Origin: Notospermus geniculatus
Taxonomy: Eukaryota > Nemertea > Pilidiophora > Heteronemertea > Lineidae
Assembly (NCBI GenBank): GCA_002633025.1
Contig: NMRB01000126.1
Span: forward strand, 307,991 to 371,990
DNA: 64,000 nt
Reading direction: 5' to 3'
This document shows, in pieces, positions 52,600 to 63,815 of this stretch. A program made the translations under genes and the position numbers. Position 1 is the stretch's first letter, and each line of letters begins with the position of its first letter. Under the pieces are notes generated by a model that did not search any database, was not told where the DNA came from, and was given only the letters and a program-made list of their open reading frames with translations.

Positions 52600-54270
52600 C
52601 TGTTTTTGATTTTGTTGAATAGTACCCCCTGGTGAACAGATCTAACATTATTTTCCCTTTGAAATGATGTAGAAAATATCAACCTATCTATTCCATCACT
52701 TTTGGTCGACATATTTATCACAGGTGCTGAGATATTGAGATATTTCGTTTTGCGCAAATTGCCCCCTGGGGGGCGTAATATGGGTTAAATCGCAAAAATT
52801 TTTGGTTCTGTTTCGGGTCCTTCTTAGGGCCTACCTCTCCACCAACTTTCATGACCCTGGGCCTTGCGGTTGCGAAACGTGCCAGTTTAACGGACGACCC
52901 ACAGACAGACACACACACACACACATCCGGACGCCACTCGGTATACATATGACTAGCTCCGCTGACCTTTGGTCAGCTGAGCTAAAAAAGAACGATTATG
53001 GCAGATCATTTAATACTTTTTCATGACTTTATTTCGGCAGCTCAGGCCTACATCAAATCGATACGATAAATTATTATGACTCTTCGGATCTGCTTCATTC
53101 GCTTGTATCACGATTTATTTGGGTGTTGATGCGGCTGAAAAACAACCAAAAACAGACCAAATTAACAATAGTGTTTATGCAAAAAATCCCTCTGTTAACA
53201 AGATTTATGTGACCCTGTCTGACAAAACCTGCCCAAAGTAGCTGAACACCGTATGGTTAATAAGATAGTTATGTAAATGAAAAAACGACGGTATGTTGGC
53301 ATTGTTAGTAGCAAACAAGCCTTATCGATTGTGCAACGAACCACAGGTATGATCAAGGCCTGTGTCACCACTCCCCAGCGCCTTTAGCCGGCTTTTCACA
53401 GACTGGGTCACTTATGTGAAGCATAAGAATATTATACTCTCTTTACACATTAAAGCTGACGTGAACGAACCAAAAGCCACCATGCGACTAGCAAGAGAAT
53501 TGCAAACGCCCTGCAAACACCTCAAACGAAGGCTCAGAACATGATAGACCCTACGAGGCCACCTTGTTTATCTTCGAGCTGTTGAGGCATCCTCCCACAG
53601 CAGGGGTTTTTACCTCGCTCATCTTCATCCGCTCACACAAACCCCTAACCGACATTCGCCGGAATCCGTGGAGTATCAAAGCCATTCCAGCAAATGTTCA
53701 TCCCCACCATCTCATCCAAAGTAGGCCGGTGATTGATACACATGAACTACGCGGGTTTGAACAAAGCTGACCCAGCAGGTCAGCGAAATAACTCCAGCGG
53801 CGTATCTGTTTGGCGACGTGTGGCCTGAGAATGATATACTAGTACATTCTGTGCGATGAATGTAGGATAGGCTGAACTCAACTTGGGTTGAATCCAGAGG
53901 TGTAGGATAGGTTTATCGCCGGCATAATCAGGTCAGCATGGTCAGCTGCTTGGCTGTGAATATTACAAGGGCCGTTATACATGTATACGTGTAACTGATC
54001 TCTTGTTAGGTTGAGGTGGGGAAGCTGAGGTACTTCAGCAATCTACGTGTAATGCCTGTCATCTTAAGGTGACTCAGAATGGCATTCGCTCGCTGATTGG
54101 GCGCATTTTCTTGTGCGCCAAATACCCCAGCAAATCAGGCGATGTCCTCAGGGGTTTGTCTGCGGTGAAGAAGGGAGCGAGCAGTAAGAACGCCTGATAT
54201 TCTCAGGATGTGTTGAGGTGTCAACATCCTCTGATGAGCTCCTGCCGAGCACATTTTTTGAAAGAACAAA
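52600..54270. other. Host intergenic DNA
   Basis: No gene recognised. A CA microsatellite lies at 52908-52924. Short frames at 53.3-53.8 kb are not supported by splice sites or family resemblance. Confidence 0.5.
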
Positions 54271-54281
54271 ATTTGACCCAT

Positions 54282-54337
54282 CTGGTAATCGAACCCGCGC
54301 CTTGTTATCTGTTCCACCGCCTTCCCCATTCGGCCAC
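54282..54337 (-). repeat. tRNA-like SINE head
   Basis: On the minus strand, an A-box-like GGTGGCCGAATGGGG and a B-box-like GCGGGTTCGATTACC are correctly spaced. A plus-strand A-box-like string (TTGTCCGAGTGGATAGAG) lies at 54448-54465. The acceptor stem is not convincing, so SINE remnants are more likely than tRNA genes. Confidence 0.5.
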
Positions 54338-54929
54338 CGAACGTGTTGGAAGACTTCTCATGTTTTCTCTTATTCGTAGTATTATTACGTAAGTCGAAGG
54401 CCTACGTCTATGACAAACACAAATTATGGCGCTGTCAGCTGGCTCGTTGTCCGAGTGGATAGAGTGGTGGATTACAAATCAAAAGAGAGTATATAATTCT
54501 TAAAGAAATTTTGATTCAAATTTCAGTGGTTTCACAGCCAGATTGCAGCCACTGTTTTATCACAGCCGTGTCCTTACTGACAATGCGCAATGGGGAATCC
54601 GCCTGACAAACTGGAATAATACACGGCGCAAGAAGTATAAGACCTGAATGACGTATCAACGTCACTTTTTTCGCTGTTGACGTCGCTGTCAGAACGTATT
54701 CTACATTTTTCTACGCAATTGTCCGCGTGAAAAGTGAAAGTGAAAGTCAAACAGGATTGTAGAAATTAATCAAAATCGAACAAACAGAGTGGTTTATTTG
54801 GGGGCAAGAAGTAAATGGAAATACTGTCAGACAAGAGAAACACAGGGCGTGGCATATGCCCTCCCACGTAGGTTGAGTTGGTTTTCCCTCAATATGCAGA
54901 AGAAATTTAATGAATCTGATGAAAGGAAC

Positions 54930-55485
54930 GATGTTCCCTGAAATCAAGGGAATTTGTTGTCAAGATGGAGGCTCTGGTGGCCATATTGTAAATCGAAAGG
55001 CAACCATTTTTAAAAGACACATTCTACTAGTCACTCCAACACGCACACCAAAAATCAGTATGATCAAACACACTGTTCTCCCTGAAATTGACGGAATCTG
55101 ATTTCAAGATGGCGGCTCGGGTCATATTTTAAATCGGAACGCGGCCGTTTTGGAAAGGAAGCTTCCTTCAGTCGCCACCAACATACGGATAAAAAATCAA
55201 TAAGATCGGACAAACAGAATCTGGTTTGAAGATGACGGCTCTGACGGCCATATTGTAAATCGGAACGCGGCCATTTTCGAAAGGGACCTTTCGTTAGTCA
55301 CCCCCAACATACACACAAAAATCAATATGATCGGGCGAATGGTTCTCCCTGAAATTGACGGAATCTGATTTCAAGATTCCAGAATATTGTAAATCGGAAT
55401 GCGGCAATTTTCGAAAGTTCGAACCTTCCTTTGGTCACTCCCAACATACATGCAAAAATCAATTTGATTGGACCAACTGCTTTCT
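54930..55485 (+). repeat. Four diverged tandem units with AAGATGGCGGCTC
   Basis: Units of about 120-150 bases each carry an ATCTGATTTCAAGATGG-like start, a GCCATATTGTAAATCGGAA middle and an ACCAACATACA/AAAATCAAT end. The AAGATGGCGGC string matches the YY1 consensus; it is exact in one unit and decayed in others. The array ends where the SINE begins. Confidence 0.85.
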
Positions 55486-55489
55486 TTTA

Positions 55490-55670
55490 AAGGAGCCGCC
55501 GCAGTGTAGTGGATCGGGTCTCTGGCTAGCGGTTAGAAGGTCCCGGGTTCGATCCCCACTTGGCGTGAGACTTTGGTTAAGTCTCTTTACCTCAATCGGC
55601 TCACCCCACCCAGGAGTTAAAGGGGTACCTAGCTGGCAGTGTGGTATACGTCAATGTCTAGTCATGTGCG
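55490..55670 (+). mobile_element. tRNA-derived SINE
   Basis: An A-box-like CTGGCTAGCGGTTAGAAGG and a perfect B box (GGGTTCGATCCC, 55544-55555) are followed by a body with CTCACCCCACCCAGGAGTTA and GGGGTACCTAGCTGG. This CCCAGGAGT/GGTACC body is typical of animal tRNA-SINEs. Confidence 0.75.
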
Positions 55671-55679
55671 CCTTGTAGC

Positions 55680-56400
55680 AGCCGGACTCTAGATGTGATG
55701 CAGCAAAGTCTTTACTGTGGTTTTTGTGTTGGTGGAAAACGCATTTTTGTCTCGTATAGTCCATATGTAATGTAGTGGGCGTCGCCAGTTTCCTTCCTAC
55801 GTGATAATGACGTGTGGTCTGTGAATCGATGTTTCTTTTCGACTCACAACATGATGTAAGATAACCTATCACTGATGGGGTATCTGGAAAATAAGAAACG
55901 GGACGAACCAGAAACAAAAGAACCGAGACCAGAAACGAAACAAGAAATGAAAATAAAATATGGACCTGGCTGAAGTGTGCAACCACTGCGGACTTCATAT
56001 GATACTGGCAATGCACAATACCCAGTTCCTATCCACAAGGTTGAGATAGGTGTCAATAAGTTTCCTCTAAAATATTGTCTTTTCTGGTCTCTCCAACTGA
56101 AAAGTGCCTGAGAAAGACTCCGGTTGGGGTCGAAAATTCGCTAAGTTTTGGAAATTGACTTCTTGATATTTACCTCTAAAATGTAACATAACAGTTAAGG
56201 AACCCCAGCCTGGGCAAAAACGTCAGTCATTGCCATTCGTTTTACTAAGCTGTTCCACATTATTATAATATGTTTCATTTCTTAGTTTCTGGCTTCGTTT
56301 CTGGTTTTGTTCCTTTGTTTCTGGCTTCGTTTCATTTCTTATTTCACAATTACCCTCCCTAAAGTACCGGTACGGTGGCTGGTAAAGGACATCAGTATTT
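55680..56400. other. Host intergenic DNA
   Basis: Nothing coding is seen. A TTTCTGGTTTCG-type simple repeat occurs at 56285-56340 and, complementary, at 55905-55950. Confidence 0.5.
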
Positions 56401-56404
56401 TTTT

Positions 56405-57800
56405 TTAAAAGTCGGTCGGGATCCCGGCTTTTAAAATCTCGGAATCCCGACTTTTAAAAACTCGGGATCCCGACTTTTAATGGATATGGGCGGTTATATC
56501 CGCAAAAAGTAGACGTTGACAAAACAGAGACGTAGGATACAAAATGAGAGAGGTGATTTTAGAAAACAGCGATGTTCTTTAACAAAACAAAGATGTTCTT
56601 CAACAAAACACGGGATCCCGACTTTTAATGGATATGGGCGGTTATATCCGCAAAAAGTAGACGTTGACAAAACAGAGACGTAGGATACAAAATGAGAGAG
56701 GTGATTTTAGAAAACAGCGATGTTCTTTAACAAAACAAAGATGTTCTTCAACAAAACAGAGACGTTTAGCTGTGATTTGGAGTCGTTCACAAAGGAGACG
56801 AAGTGTGGCACTCAGTGAAGTCATGAACAAAATTTGGAGACGTGCCTTATCAGAGACGTTCACATTTTTCAAACGTAGCGATTAGTTTGAATGGCACGCC
56901 ACACAGAGACGTTGACATGATTTGGAGTTGTTCATTAATGAGACGTTGGGTGGCGCTCGTGGCAGTTTAAGGTGAATTAAAGGCCTCATATACACCTGTC
57001 GAGACAAGTTTTAATAAGGTCGAATTTGATTAGATGTTGGTGCATGGTGAGGTCCCATTATGCCTCAACACGAATTCAGATAAAAGAGGGCGCTGCCTGC
57101 GATTGCTTTCGTCATTCGGAACTTCCGAAGGCAACTGCTCGGCAATTTCCGTGACGGCTCGCATTTCCCCTCGGACACAATTCCAAGGTAGCCATCTTGA
57201 ATGCGCAGTGATTGCCTTCAGTTTCTGTGGCTTTGGATGCGGTCGCCTCATCACACCCTGCGCATGAACGAAATAGGTCACACAAAAACGTTGCGTTATT
57301 GATCAATAATTGGCAGATTGGGTGAGATATCGGTAAGTTTATATATAATATGCCTCAACTTATCCAGAAAATAAGGTTGGATATCTTAGCGGGCCAAAAT
57401 TCGGCGAAAATAGTCCCACGGTCGGTCACGTGGGTTTGTTGATAACAACATGGCTGCCTTGGACTTGTGTCCGAGGTGAAATGCGCCGCCCAGTGGATAG
57501 ATAAGCAGTTCGCCTCAGGTCGTTCCGAATGTGCTTTCGTGCCACCCTCCGTCTCCTTTGTTAACGACTCCAAATCACAGCTAAACGTCTGTGTTTTGTT
57601 GAAGAACATCTTTGTTTTGTTAAAGAACATCTCTGTATTCTATTAAAACACGTCTCTCATTTTGTAACCTTCGTCTCTATTTTGTCAACGTCTACTTTTT
57701 GCGGAAATAACCGCCAATATTCATTAAAAGTCGGGATCCCGAGATTTTAAAAGTCGGGATCCCGAGATTTTAAAAGTCGGGATCCCGAGTTTTTAAAACT
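56405..57800 (+). mobile_element. Foldback-type element with iterated GGGATCCCGACTTTTAA termini
   Basis: Both ends carry several tandem copies of CGGGATCCCGACTTTTAA in opposite orientation (56416-56480; 57725-57800). These are followed by an inverted block (CGCAAAAAGTAGACGTTGAC near 56499 against its complement near 57680) and GATGTTCTTCAACAAAACA strings. In the left arm a 153-base unit is duplicated in tandem (56455-56608, 56609-56760). The 700-base centre has no transposase. The layout is that of foldback elements whose ends expand and contract. Confidence 0.85.
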
Positions 57801-57805
57801 CTTCA

Positions 57806-57940
57806 TGGACAGGCTCGGACGGGGGGGGGGGCTCCAGGACACTTCGAGACATTATTTGTCCCAGCTTCACGTTCTAGCCCGTTACATAATTTTTTTAGGA
57901 TGGTGTGGGAGGTTTTGAGAATTACTTTGGTGTGACAGTA
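57806..57940 (+). mobile_element. MITE family B, partial copy
   Basis: Aligns with 2348-2466 (CTTCATGGAC, ACGTTCTAGCCCGTT, TTTTTTAGGA) with about one difference in six and a long G-run insertion (57821-57830). The left end is missing, cut by the foldback element boundary. Confidence 0.75.
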
Positions 57941-58134
57941 CGATAACGTTACACTCACCCATTTATACCTGCTGCCTGATCCTGAAAAAAAAGGAGCACA
58001 TAAGGCCGGTCCGTTTAGACGACCAAGCCAAAAAACAGATTTGATCTAATTCGATCTGACCGACCCGGATTCTTGACCGGATATGTTACAAGTGTTTCTG
58101 TCATTACATTATTATGTCCAAAGGGGTGAGCACA

Positions 58135-58276
58135 TGGTCCATGGACTATTTCATTCTAGTTCGCGGGGATTCGCCCGCCTAAGTCGCCACAGTGTGACCT
58201 AGGCTTAATAAGCCCCTGTTACACTGTGGGGACTTAGACGGGCGAATCCCCGCGAACTAGAATGAAATGGTCCATG
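58135..58276 (+). mobile_element. Near-perfect palindromic MITE
   Basis: Arms of about 55 bases: ATTTCATTCTAGTTCGCGGG pairs with CCCGCGAACTAGAATGAAAT, and the pairing continues inwards to the CACAGTGTGAC/GTTACACTGTG loop edge. The outer ATGGTCCATGGA string also occurs at about 17.9 kb. It would form a strong hairpin or cruciform. Confidence 0.88.
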
Positions 58277-58279
58277 TTA

Positions 58280-59450
58280 GTTAAAACAAGTTCTGTAACT
58301 GAAGTTGCAGGCAGTCATGATCGGGTGGGTTTTTTTCCGAAAGAGGGGGGTGATTTTGTAAAAAAGTACTCCTTACACTTTCGGATTTCTCTGTCAACGG
58401 TTTCTGAAAAACGCAAAAATACGAAGTAATCCAAGAGATGAATAAAAACTACGATCTTTTTTTTTCATTTAAATGTATACTTCCAAACCGTAACGTGGAT
58501 AAGGAAAAGCAACATATCCTTAATGTGTTACAACGAGAAATAAAAGACGTCTACAAAATGTGCTGCTTACCACGAACTTCTCTCTTCTTCCCTGTAAAGA
58601 GATAATAGTTCCTTGGATATCGTTACCATGAACAGTCATCCAAATAAATAAATATACGCCGTGTTTTTCGTGACAAATATCTCTGAGATAAGTGAAAGCG
58701 ATTAATGTATCTCCTGTATTTGGCTCCACCACATTTTCCCTTTGACATGTGACAGACAATTTAAAAATGGTCCAAAAGTCAACTTTGTTATTTCTAGTTT
58801 TTTTAAACTGTTGTGATGAGGTGGTTGGCAGGTGTTTTTTTGCGAAAAAAATACAAAATAGATGCATCAAAATTTGAGATTTTTGAAATTTTGATGTACT
58901 TTATCTTTTTTCAAATTTATTTTTTAACATCCATTCCCTCCTGATAAGTCCCGCAAGTTTTGAATATTGTTTTTTTTTCACTTCAACATCATGGTATTCA
59001 GCCCCCTCCTTATTTCACAGAATATTTTCAGCGGATTCGATTAGGGAAACATGAGGAAAATTTCGTTCTGTTGTCATCTTTTTATCATGTCCGGTAATGA
59101 ATAACAGGCAGCAAACTAATATAATATCTCAATATACCGAAAATATCAGATTTATATTTTTTCAGATACCACGAAAACGCCAAGAGATTTTCAATATTTT
59201 TTCTCAAAACGTCTCAGTATCAATCAACTCAACACACTTGTTCCAGTTGTCTTGGAAAAAAACTAGAGATGAAAAAATTGACTTTTAGACCTTTTTAAAA
59301 ATTGCTTAAATAAGAAAGGGTTAAAATTAGCTGATGTGATATATGACCAAGTAAATATACCACACCATGTTTTAAACTGCATTCAACAAGAGAAGGACAT
59401 CGGAGCGACGTTAATGGTTTCCGATGAGATGTTCACTACTCAGAGCTGGT
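58280..59450. other. Host intergenic DNA, AT-rich
   Basis: No gene or repeat is recognised apart from homopolymer runs. Confidence 0.5.
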
Positions 59451-59454
59451 TAAC

Positions 59455-59895
59455 TTTGACCTTGACCTCTGGCCTTGAGAAGCAATGCGTAACTGGAACA
59501 GGGATCCTTGATTAAACCTATAGGGGATGGATTCAGGCTTCTAATTATTTTCCCCTGAAATTCTGAGTAGATTTGCATTTTAGAACTGTTTGACCTTAAT
59601 GTCATTGCTTAATCCGAAAGGTCATCCTTGATAAACCGAGGTGTAGGTGACGGTTTTAGGCTTCCAACATCAAAAGGTTCTGGCTCTGACCTTGAGAGGT
59701 ATTGCGTAACTGGAACAGGCATCCTTGATTAAACCTACAGGAGATGGTTAGTTCAGGCTTTTAATTAGTTTCCTCCTGAAATTCCGAGCAGATTTGCACT
59801 TTTGAACTGTTTGACCTTGACCTTGACCTATGACCTTCAAGGTCATTGCGTAATCTGAAAGCTCATCCTTGATAACCTAGGTGCAGGTGAAGGNA
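59455..59895 (+). repeat. Two tandem 217-base units dense in TGACCTTG
   Basis: AACTGGAACAGGNATCCTTG occurs at 59491 and 59708, and the surrounding 200 bases align. Both units contain runs of TGACCTTGACC and a TCAAGGTCA-type element, i.e. nuclear-receptor half-sites. One ambiguous base (N, 59894) marks the end. Confidence 0.85.
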
Positions 59896-61170
59896 ATTAC
59901 AGAGTGATCTGTAAAACTACAGACTTAAATAAATGTTAACAGAGACTTGACTGGAGGCTGACCAAATTATATTTCATACTGCTCTCAGAAGGCATCACAA
60001 TGGGATGTCCAATGGGAGTCCAACCAATACAGGAAAACATGAATCATACCATAAAAAAATTATGTAAATTTACAGAAAGTGCTGGGGACTCTGCTGCAGG
60101 CACTTTCTGTAAAATTACTGCAAAATTACTACTGTAAAATTAATAATTTCTAACAGTGTACAAAATTCTTTCTGTCAAATGCGGCTTTCAGCGGAATTTT
60201 CAACGGTAATACCATTAGATAGCCAGGAAAATTTGCTACTATTCACGTTGGGGGCAAATTTCTCTACCCCATTGGTTTCGAGATATTCAAGAACAACTGC
60301 TGTCAATTTATTTTTGGCCCATGAGTGTACATACGTGTATTTGGCCAGTGAGGAAGAGTGAGGGCAGTTTTAGATCAACCCTCCACCGCAACTTACGTCC
60401 GGCGCATGCTCTCTTATGTCCGTCGGGACCTGCATGAAAAAATGATATTAGAGGTAATAATAAATAAAGAAATTGATAGCGAATGTAAACCATCGTGAAA
60501 ATAACTGTCATAATGCAATTATATACGAATTTGTCTGCAGTTGTTATCAATGGGATGGAAGAAATACTCTAAATCCTTCGTTTTATGGGTACAAGTATCC
60601 ACCTCATTAAAACCTTGCGTAACCGCCCAATTATTTCATTATGTACATGTATGGTGTGTTTACCAAGGGACTTTACCATGGATGGCAGGCCGAGTTCTTT
60701 GTGAATGTTTACATAAATGATATCCAAGATATTATTAATACCAACTTAAGACAATTTGCTGATGATGCCTCTGCTTTCTATGTGTACAAAAGTTTTAATG
60801 AAGTAACAGACAAGTTAGTACATGACCAAGACGCTTTGCTTCGTTGGTCTAGGAAGTGGTTGATGAGTTTTAATCCTACTAAAACGGAAGGATTAATCAT
60901 CTCTCATATCCATCAAGTCAGAAATTCAATTTACCTTGAAAATCAGGAAATTATTGATGTATCAGCACACAAGCACCTGGGCCTAATATTAAACAATCAG
61001 GCAAACTGGTCGGATCAGATTTCTTTCGTACATGACAAAGTGTTGAAAAAGGGTGGGGTTTTATTTTCACTCAAGTATACATTTGACAGAATAACGCTGG
61101 AAAAGCTTTACTTTTCTTATATTCGGTCCTGTATGGAATATGCATCACTGTCTGGGGCAATTGCTTCCAA

Positions 61171-61338
61171 TAGAGGCTATGCACTGACGTCATCAAATGA
61201 CGTCATCAATGGGTATGACGCCACGTGTGGGATGGAAAATGGACGGAGCACGTGGTCAGATGCACTGCGTCAGCATGTCACAACATTCCATCCAACATGG
61301 CGTCACCTTGCTGATGACGTCACGTGCATAGCCTCTAT
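61171..61338 (+). mobile_element. MITE inserted in the LINE
   Basis: Ends are TAGAGGCTATGCACTGACGT and the complementary GTGCATAGCCTCTA. The interior is rich in TGACGTCA palindromes. Flanking TA suggests a Tc1/mariner-type insertion into the RT thumb region. Confidence 0.85.
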
Positions 61339-61481
61339 ATGAAGCGAACGTATTGGAATCGATTCAAATAGAAGCAGCAAGGATATGTACTGGCCTTCCA
61401 AGATTTTGTAGTCTTGAACGTTTATACCGTGAGACTGGTTGGCAAACTCTTGAAACAAGACGTAAAATTAAGAAACTCTTT

Positions 61482-61692
61482 TTAAGGGTTATGAAAAGTG
61501 ACTCGAATTCACGAATTTTTGACGCAAAAAATCTGACTAACTGCACACCGAATTGAGAAAATAAGGCTCGGGGCACCTTCTTATGACGGTTCCCGAGGGC
61601 CCCCGAGCCTTATTTTCCCAATTTTTTGTGCAGTTAGTCAGATTGTTTGCGTCAAAAATTCGAGATTTCGAGTAACTTTACATAACCCTTAA
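61482..61692 (+). mobile_element. Long palindromic MITE with TTAA ends
   Basis: Starts TTAAGGGTTATG and ends CATAACCCTTAA, with arms of about 90 bases (TTTTTGACGCAAA, TCTGACTAACTGCAC, AAAATAAGGCTCGGG and complements). TTAA at both ends fits a piggyBac-type duplication. It splits the LINE between two conserved helices. Confidence 0.9.
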
Positions 61693-62089
61693 TGTATAAA
61701 ATACTGAACAACCAAGCCCCCGAATATTTACAGGATTTAGTCCCCCAAACATTGGCAGATACTCACTATTATCATCCCCGAAATAATATCAACCTAAACA
61801 ATTTTCAGACACGTACATCCTTATTTTCTAATTCCTTCTTCCCAAGTACCATCAGATTATGGAATAATTTAGAATATAATATTCGCTCCTCTGAATCACT
61901 GGGACAATTTGTTTATAGAATAAAACAAAAATACAAAGTTGATCCTCCTCCCAAATGGTACTTTCATGGTGAGAGGTTCTTGAATGTTATTCACTGTAGA
62001 TTAAGAAATGAATGTAGTGCTCTTAAAGCACGACTATATGCGTCCGGTGATTCTTTCTCCCTCCACGCCTCGATATGACTGGTCCCCTG

Positions 62090-62400
62090 TCCAGCCGTAT
62101 ATAGCCAGTGATAACACCGAGGCTGGACTGATACTATATCATGGCAGCCATAGCTTCACCACTTGACAAGTTCAACGTGGTGTTATAGTGTGAATAACCC
62201 TTCATCAGGTAAGGTACACATGCTTCAACTCATTCGTTTGTGTGTAAGAACACACAGAATACCTAATTGGTAAGTTACATCATTCAAATCGATAGATTTG
62301 AACAGGCTTGTCGAGCATGCATTGACAAAATCATGATCAACCTCACCACCATGAATTAGCTCTGTGTGTAAATGGTGTACATCGACCGTGTGTACTGTAT
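62090..62400 (-). mobile_element. Unclassified element, copy 2, inserted in the LINE
   Basis: Reverse complement of parts of 52010-52580 (GATCAACCTCACCACCATGAA, TTCATCAGGTAAGGTACAC). It interrupts the LINE between its last two coding blocks, which shows it is mobile. Confidence 0.7.
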
Positions 62401-63231
62401 AATGCTATGAACGAGGTCACCGTAAATGAGATGCACTACGACGGCGTCACGAAACTCAGTTTTGGATGCATAGCGTGGTGCTTTAAATCCCACCTTTTTA
62501 AATGTAATCTTGTTTCTGACAGCCGCTGTTCTTGCTCACATCCCAATGAAACCACTTATCACTTCTTCTTCGATTGTCCAGTTTACACCCAACGACAACG
62601 GCAAGCTCTCTTCGACTTCTTTCAACTCAATAATTACCCTTTCAGTTTAAATTATATTTTAAATGGATCATCTACACTTACCGTTGATAAAAACATTGAA
62701 ATAGTAAATAGTGTTCATCAGTATAATATAAAGGAAACTAAGCGTTTCTGAACTGCCCTCAACTCTTCTTATAAGCTTATCCACATGTATATCCAAACTC
62801 TATCATTTTTTGTTAGCTTACATGTACATTTTTGTTTATACTTATTTTGCACTGCCACTCTTGAATGCTTGTACATTGCACTTTTCTTCTGAAACTTGTT
62901 TTGGGAGAGGTTTTAAATAGGCACTAGCCTTCTAACCAACCCCTTGTATTCCTCTTAATATGCACGTTTTTATTAATGTAAATAATAAATATGTTTAAAC
63001 AAAAAACAAGGAACTTTGCTCTGTCGCTTGCTGTGTCGTAAAATCAACATGTACATGTAGTTTGGATTTGAAGTTGAACCCATTGGGTGAGAAGGCCAGA
63101 TGCGGCCCCGTTTTGTATAGGGTGGCTCCAAAAATTTCAACATTGGTGAATTGATTTATTGGGAGTGGAAGGTTTAGGGCGAGTTCTGGGATAAATGCCA
63201 GTTTGGGGAATGCAAGTTTAAGAAATCCTAA

Positions 63232-63815
63232 GGCCTGCTTTCCATTGGAGCGTTTCGGTGCGCGGAATTCTGTGCCGAAAAGTCGATCCACTTCGTTTTC
63301 ATTCAGGTGTTTCCATGAACGCGTTTTGGCAAGCGCGAGACAAGCACGAGCGGATCGACTTCTTTGTCTCGCGAGCGAGATGCCCGCGTGCGGTAAAAAA
63401 ATCGATCTCGAATCGACTTTTTTCAACTCACGCGCTGAATTGAGCTATGTTGAAAGTATGTACACATGCAACGATCGTCAGAGGAACACGACAGCAGCAC
63501 CAGATCGGCGCCAAAACATCTATATCGTAAGGCCTGCTTTCCATTGGAGCGTTTTAGTGGCCTTTTCCATTCAAGCGTTAGGCCTGCTTTCCATTGGCAC
63601 GTTTCCGTGCACTGAAACGCTCGAAAGCATTGTTTGTTTCCGCTTCTTGGGTCACGGCGCGGAAAAATGCTTTCGAGCGTTTCCGCGCGCGAAAACGCTC
63701 CAATGGACGGCCGCCCTAACGCTTGAATGGAAAAGGCCACTGAAATCGCACGCGTCTCGCTGGCTTCCGCGCCTGCAACTCGTGCGCGGAAACGCTCCAA
63801 TGGAAAGCAGGCCTG
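63232..63815 (+). mobile_element. Nested MITE cluster
   Basis: AGGCCTGCTTTCCATTGGAG occurs at 63231 and 63532 (and with one change at 63581), with inverted counterparts CTCCAATGGAAAGCAGGCCT (63797) and CTCCAATGGACGGCC (63694). The unit from about 63579 to 63719 (TTAGGCCTGC ... GCCCTAA) is inserted in an outer unit beginning near 63531 and ending at 63815, because the outer arm (GTGGCCTTTTCCATTCAAGCG) is split by it. Apparent open frames here are products of the inverted repeats. Confidence 0.75.

Larger units (their letters stand above)
60641..62751 (+). pseudogene. 5'-truncated non-LTR retrotransposon (LINE) reverse transcriptase
   Basis: The first piece holds the catalytic FADDAS motif (60756-60773), the palm/thumb region (WLMSFNPTKTEGLIIS) and the HKHLGLILN motif. 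Further pieces are in register with LINE C-termini: 61353-61556 (RLYRETGWQTLETRRKIKKL), 61692-62078 (YKILNNQAPEYLQDL, FFPSTIRLWNNL) and 62407-62751, with a CCHC-like end (CSCSHPNETTYHFFFDCPVY). The upstream endonuclease and most of the RT are absent. Three insertions (61171-61338, 61482-61692, about 62050-62490) break the frame. The C-terminal style fits the CR1/Jockey/Rex-like groups, but the clade is not certain. Confidence 0.85.

Noticed and set aside
57034-57281. Frames around 57.0-57.3 kb on both strands
   Set aside because: They lie in the centre of the foldback element and encode no transposase motif.
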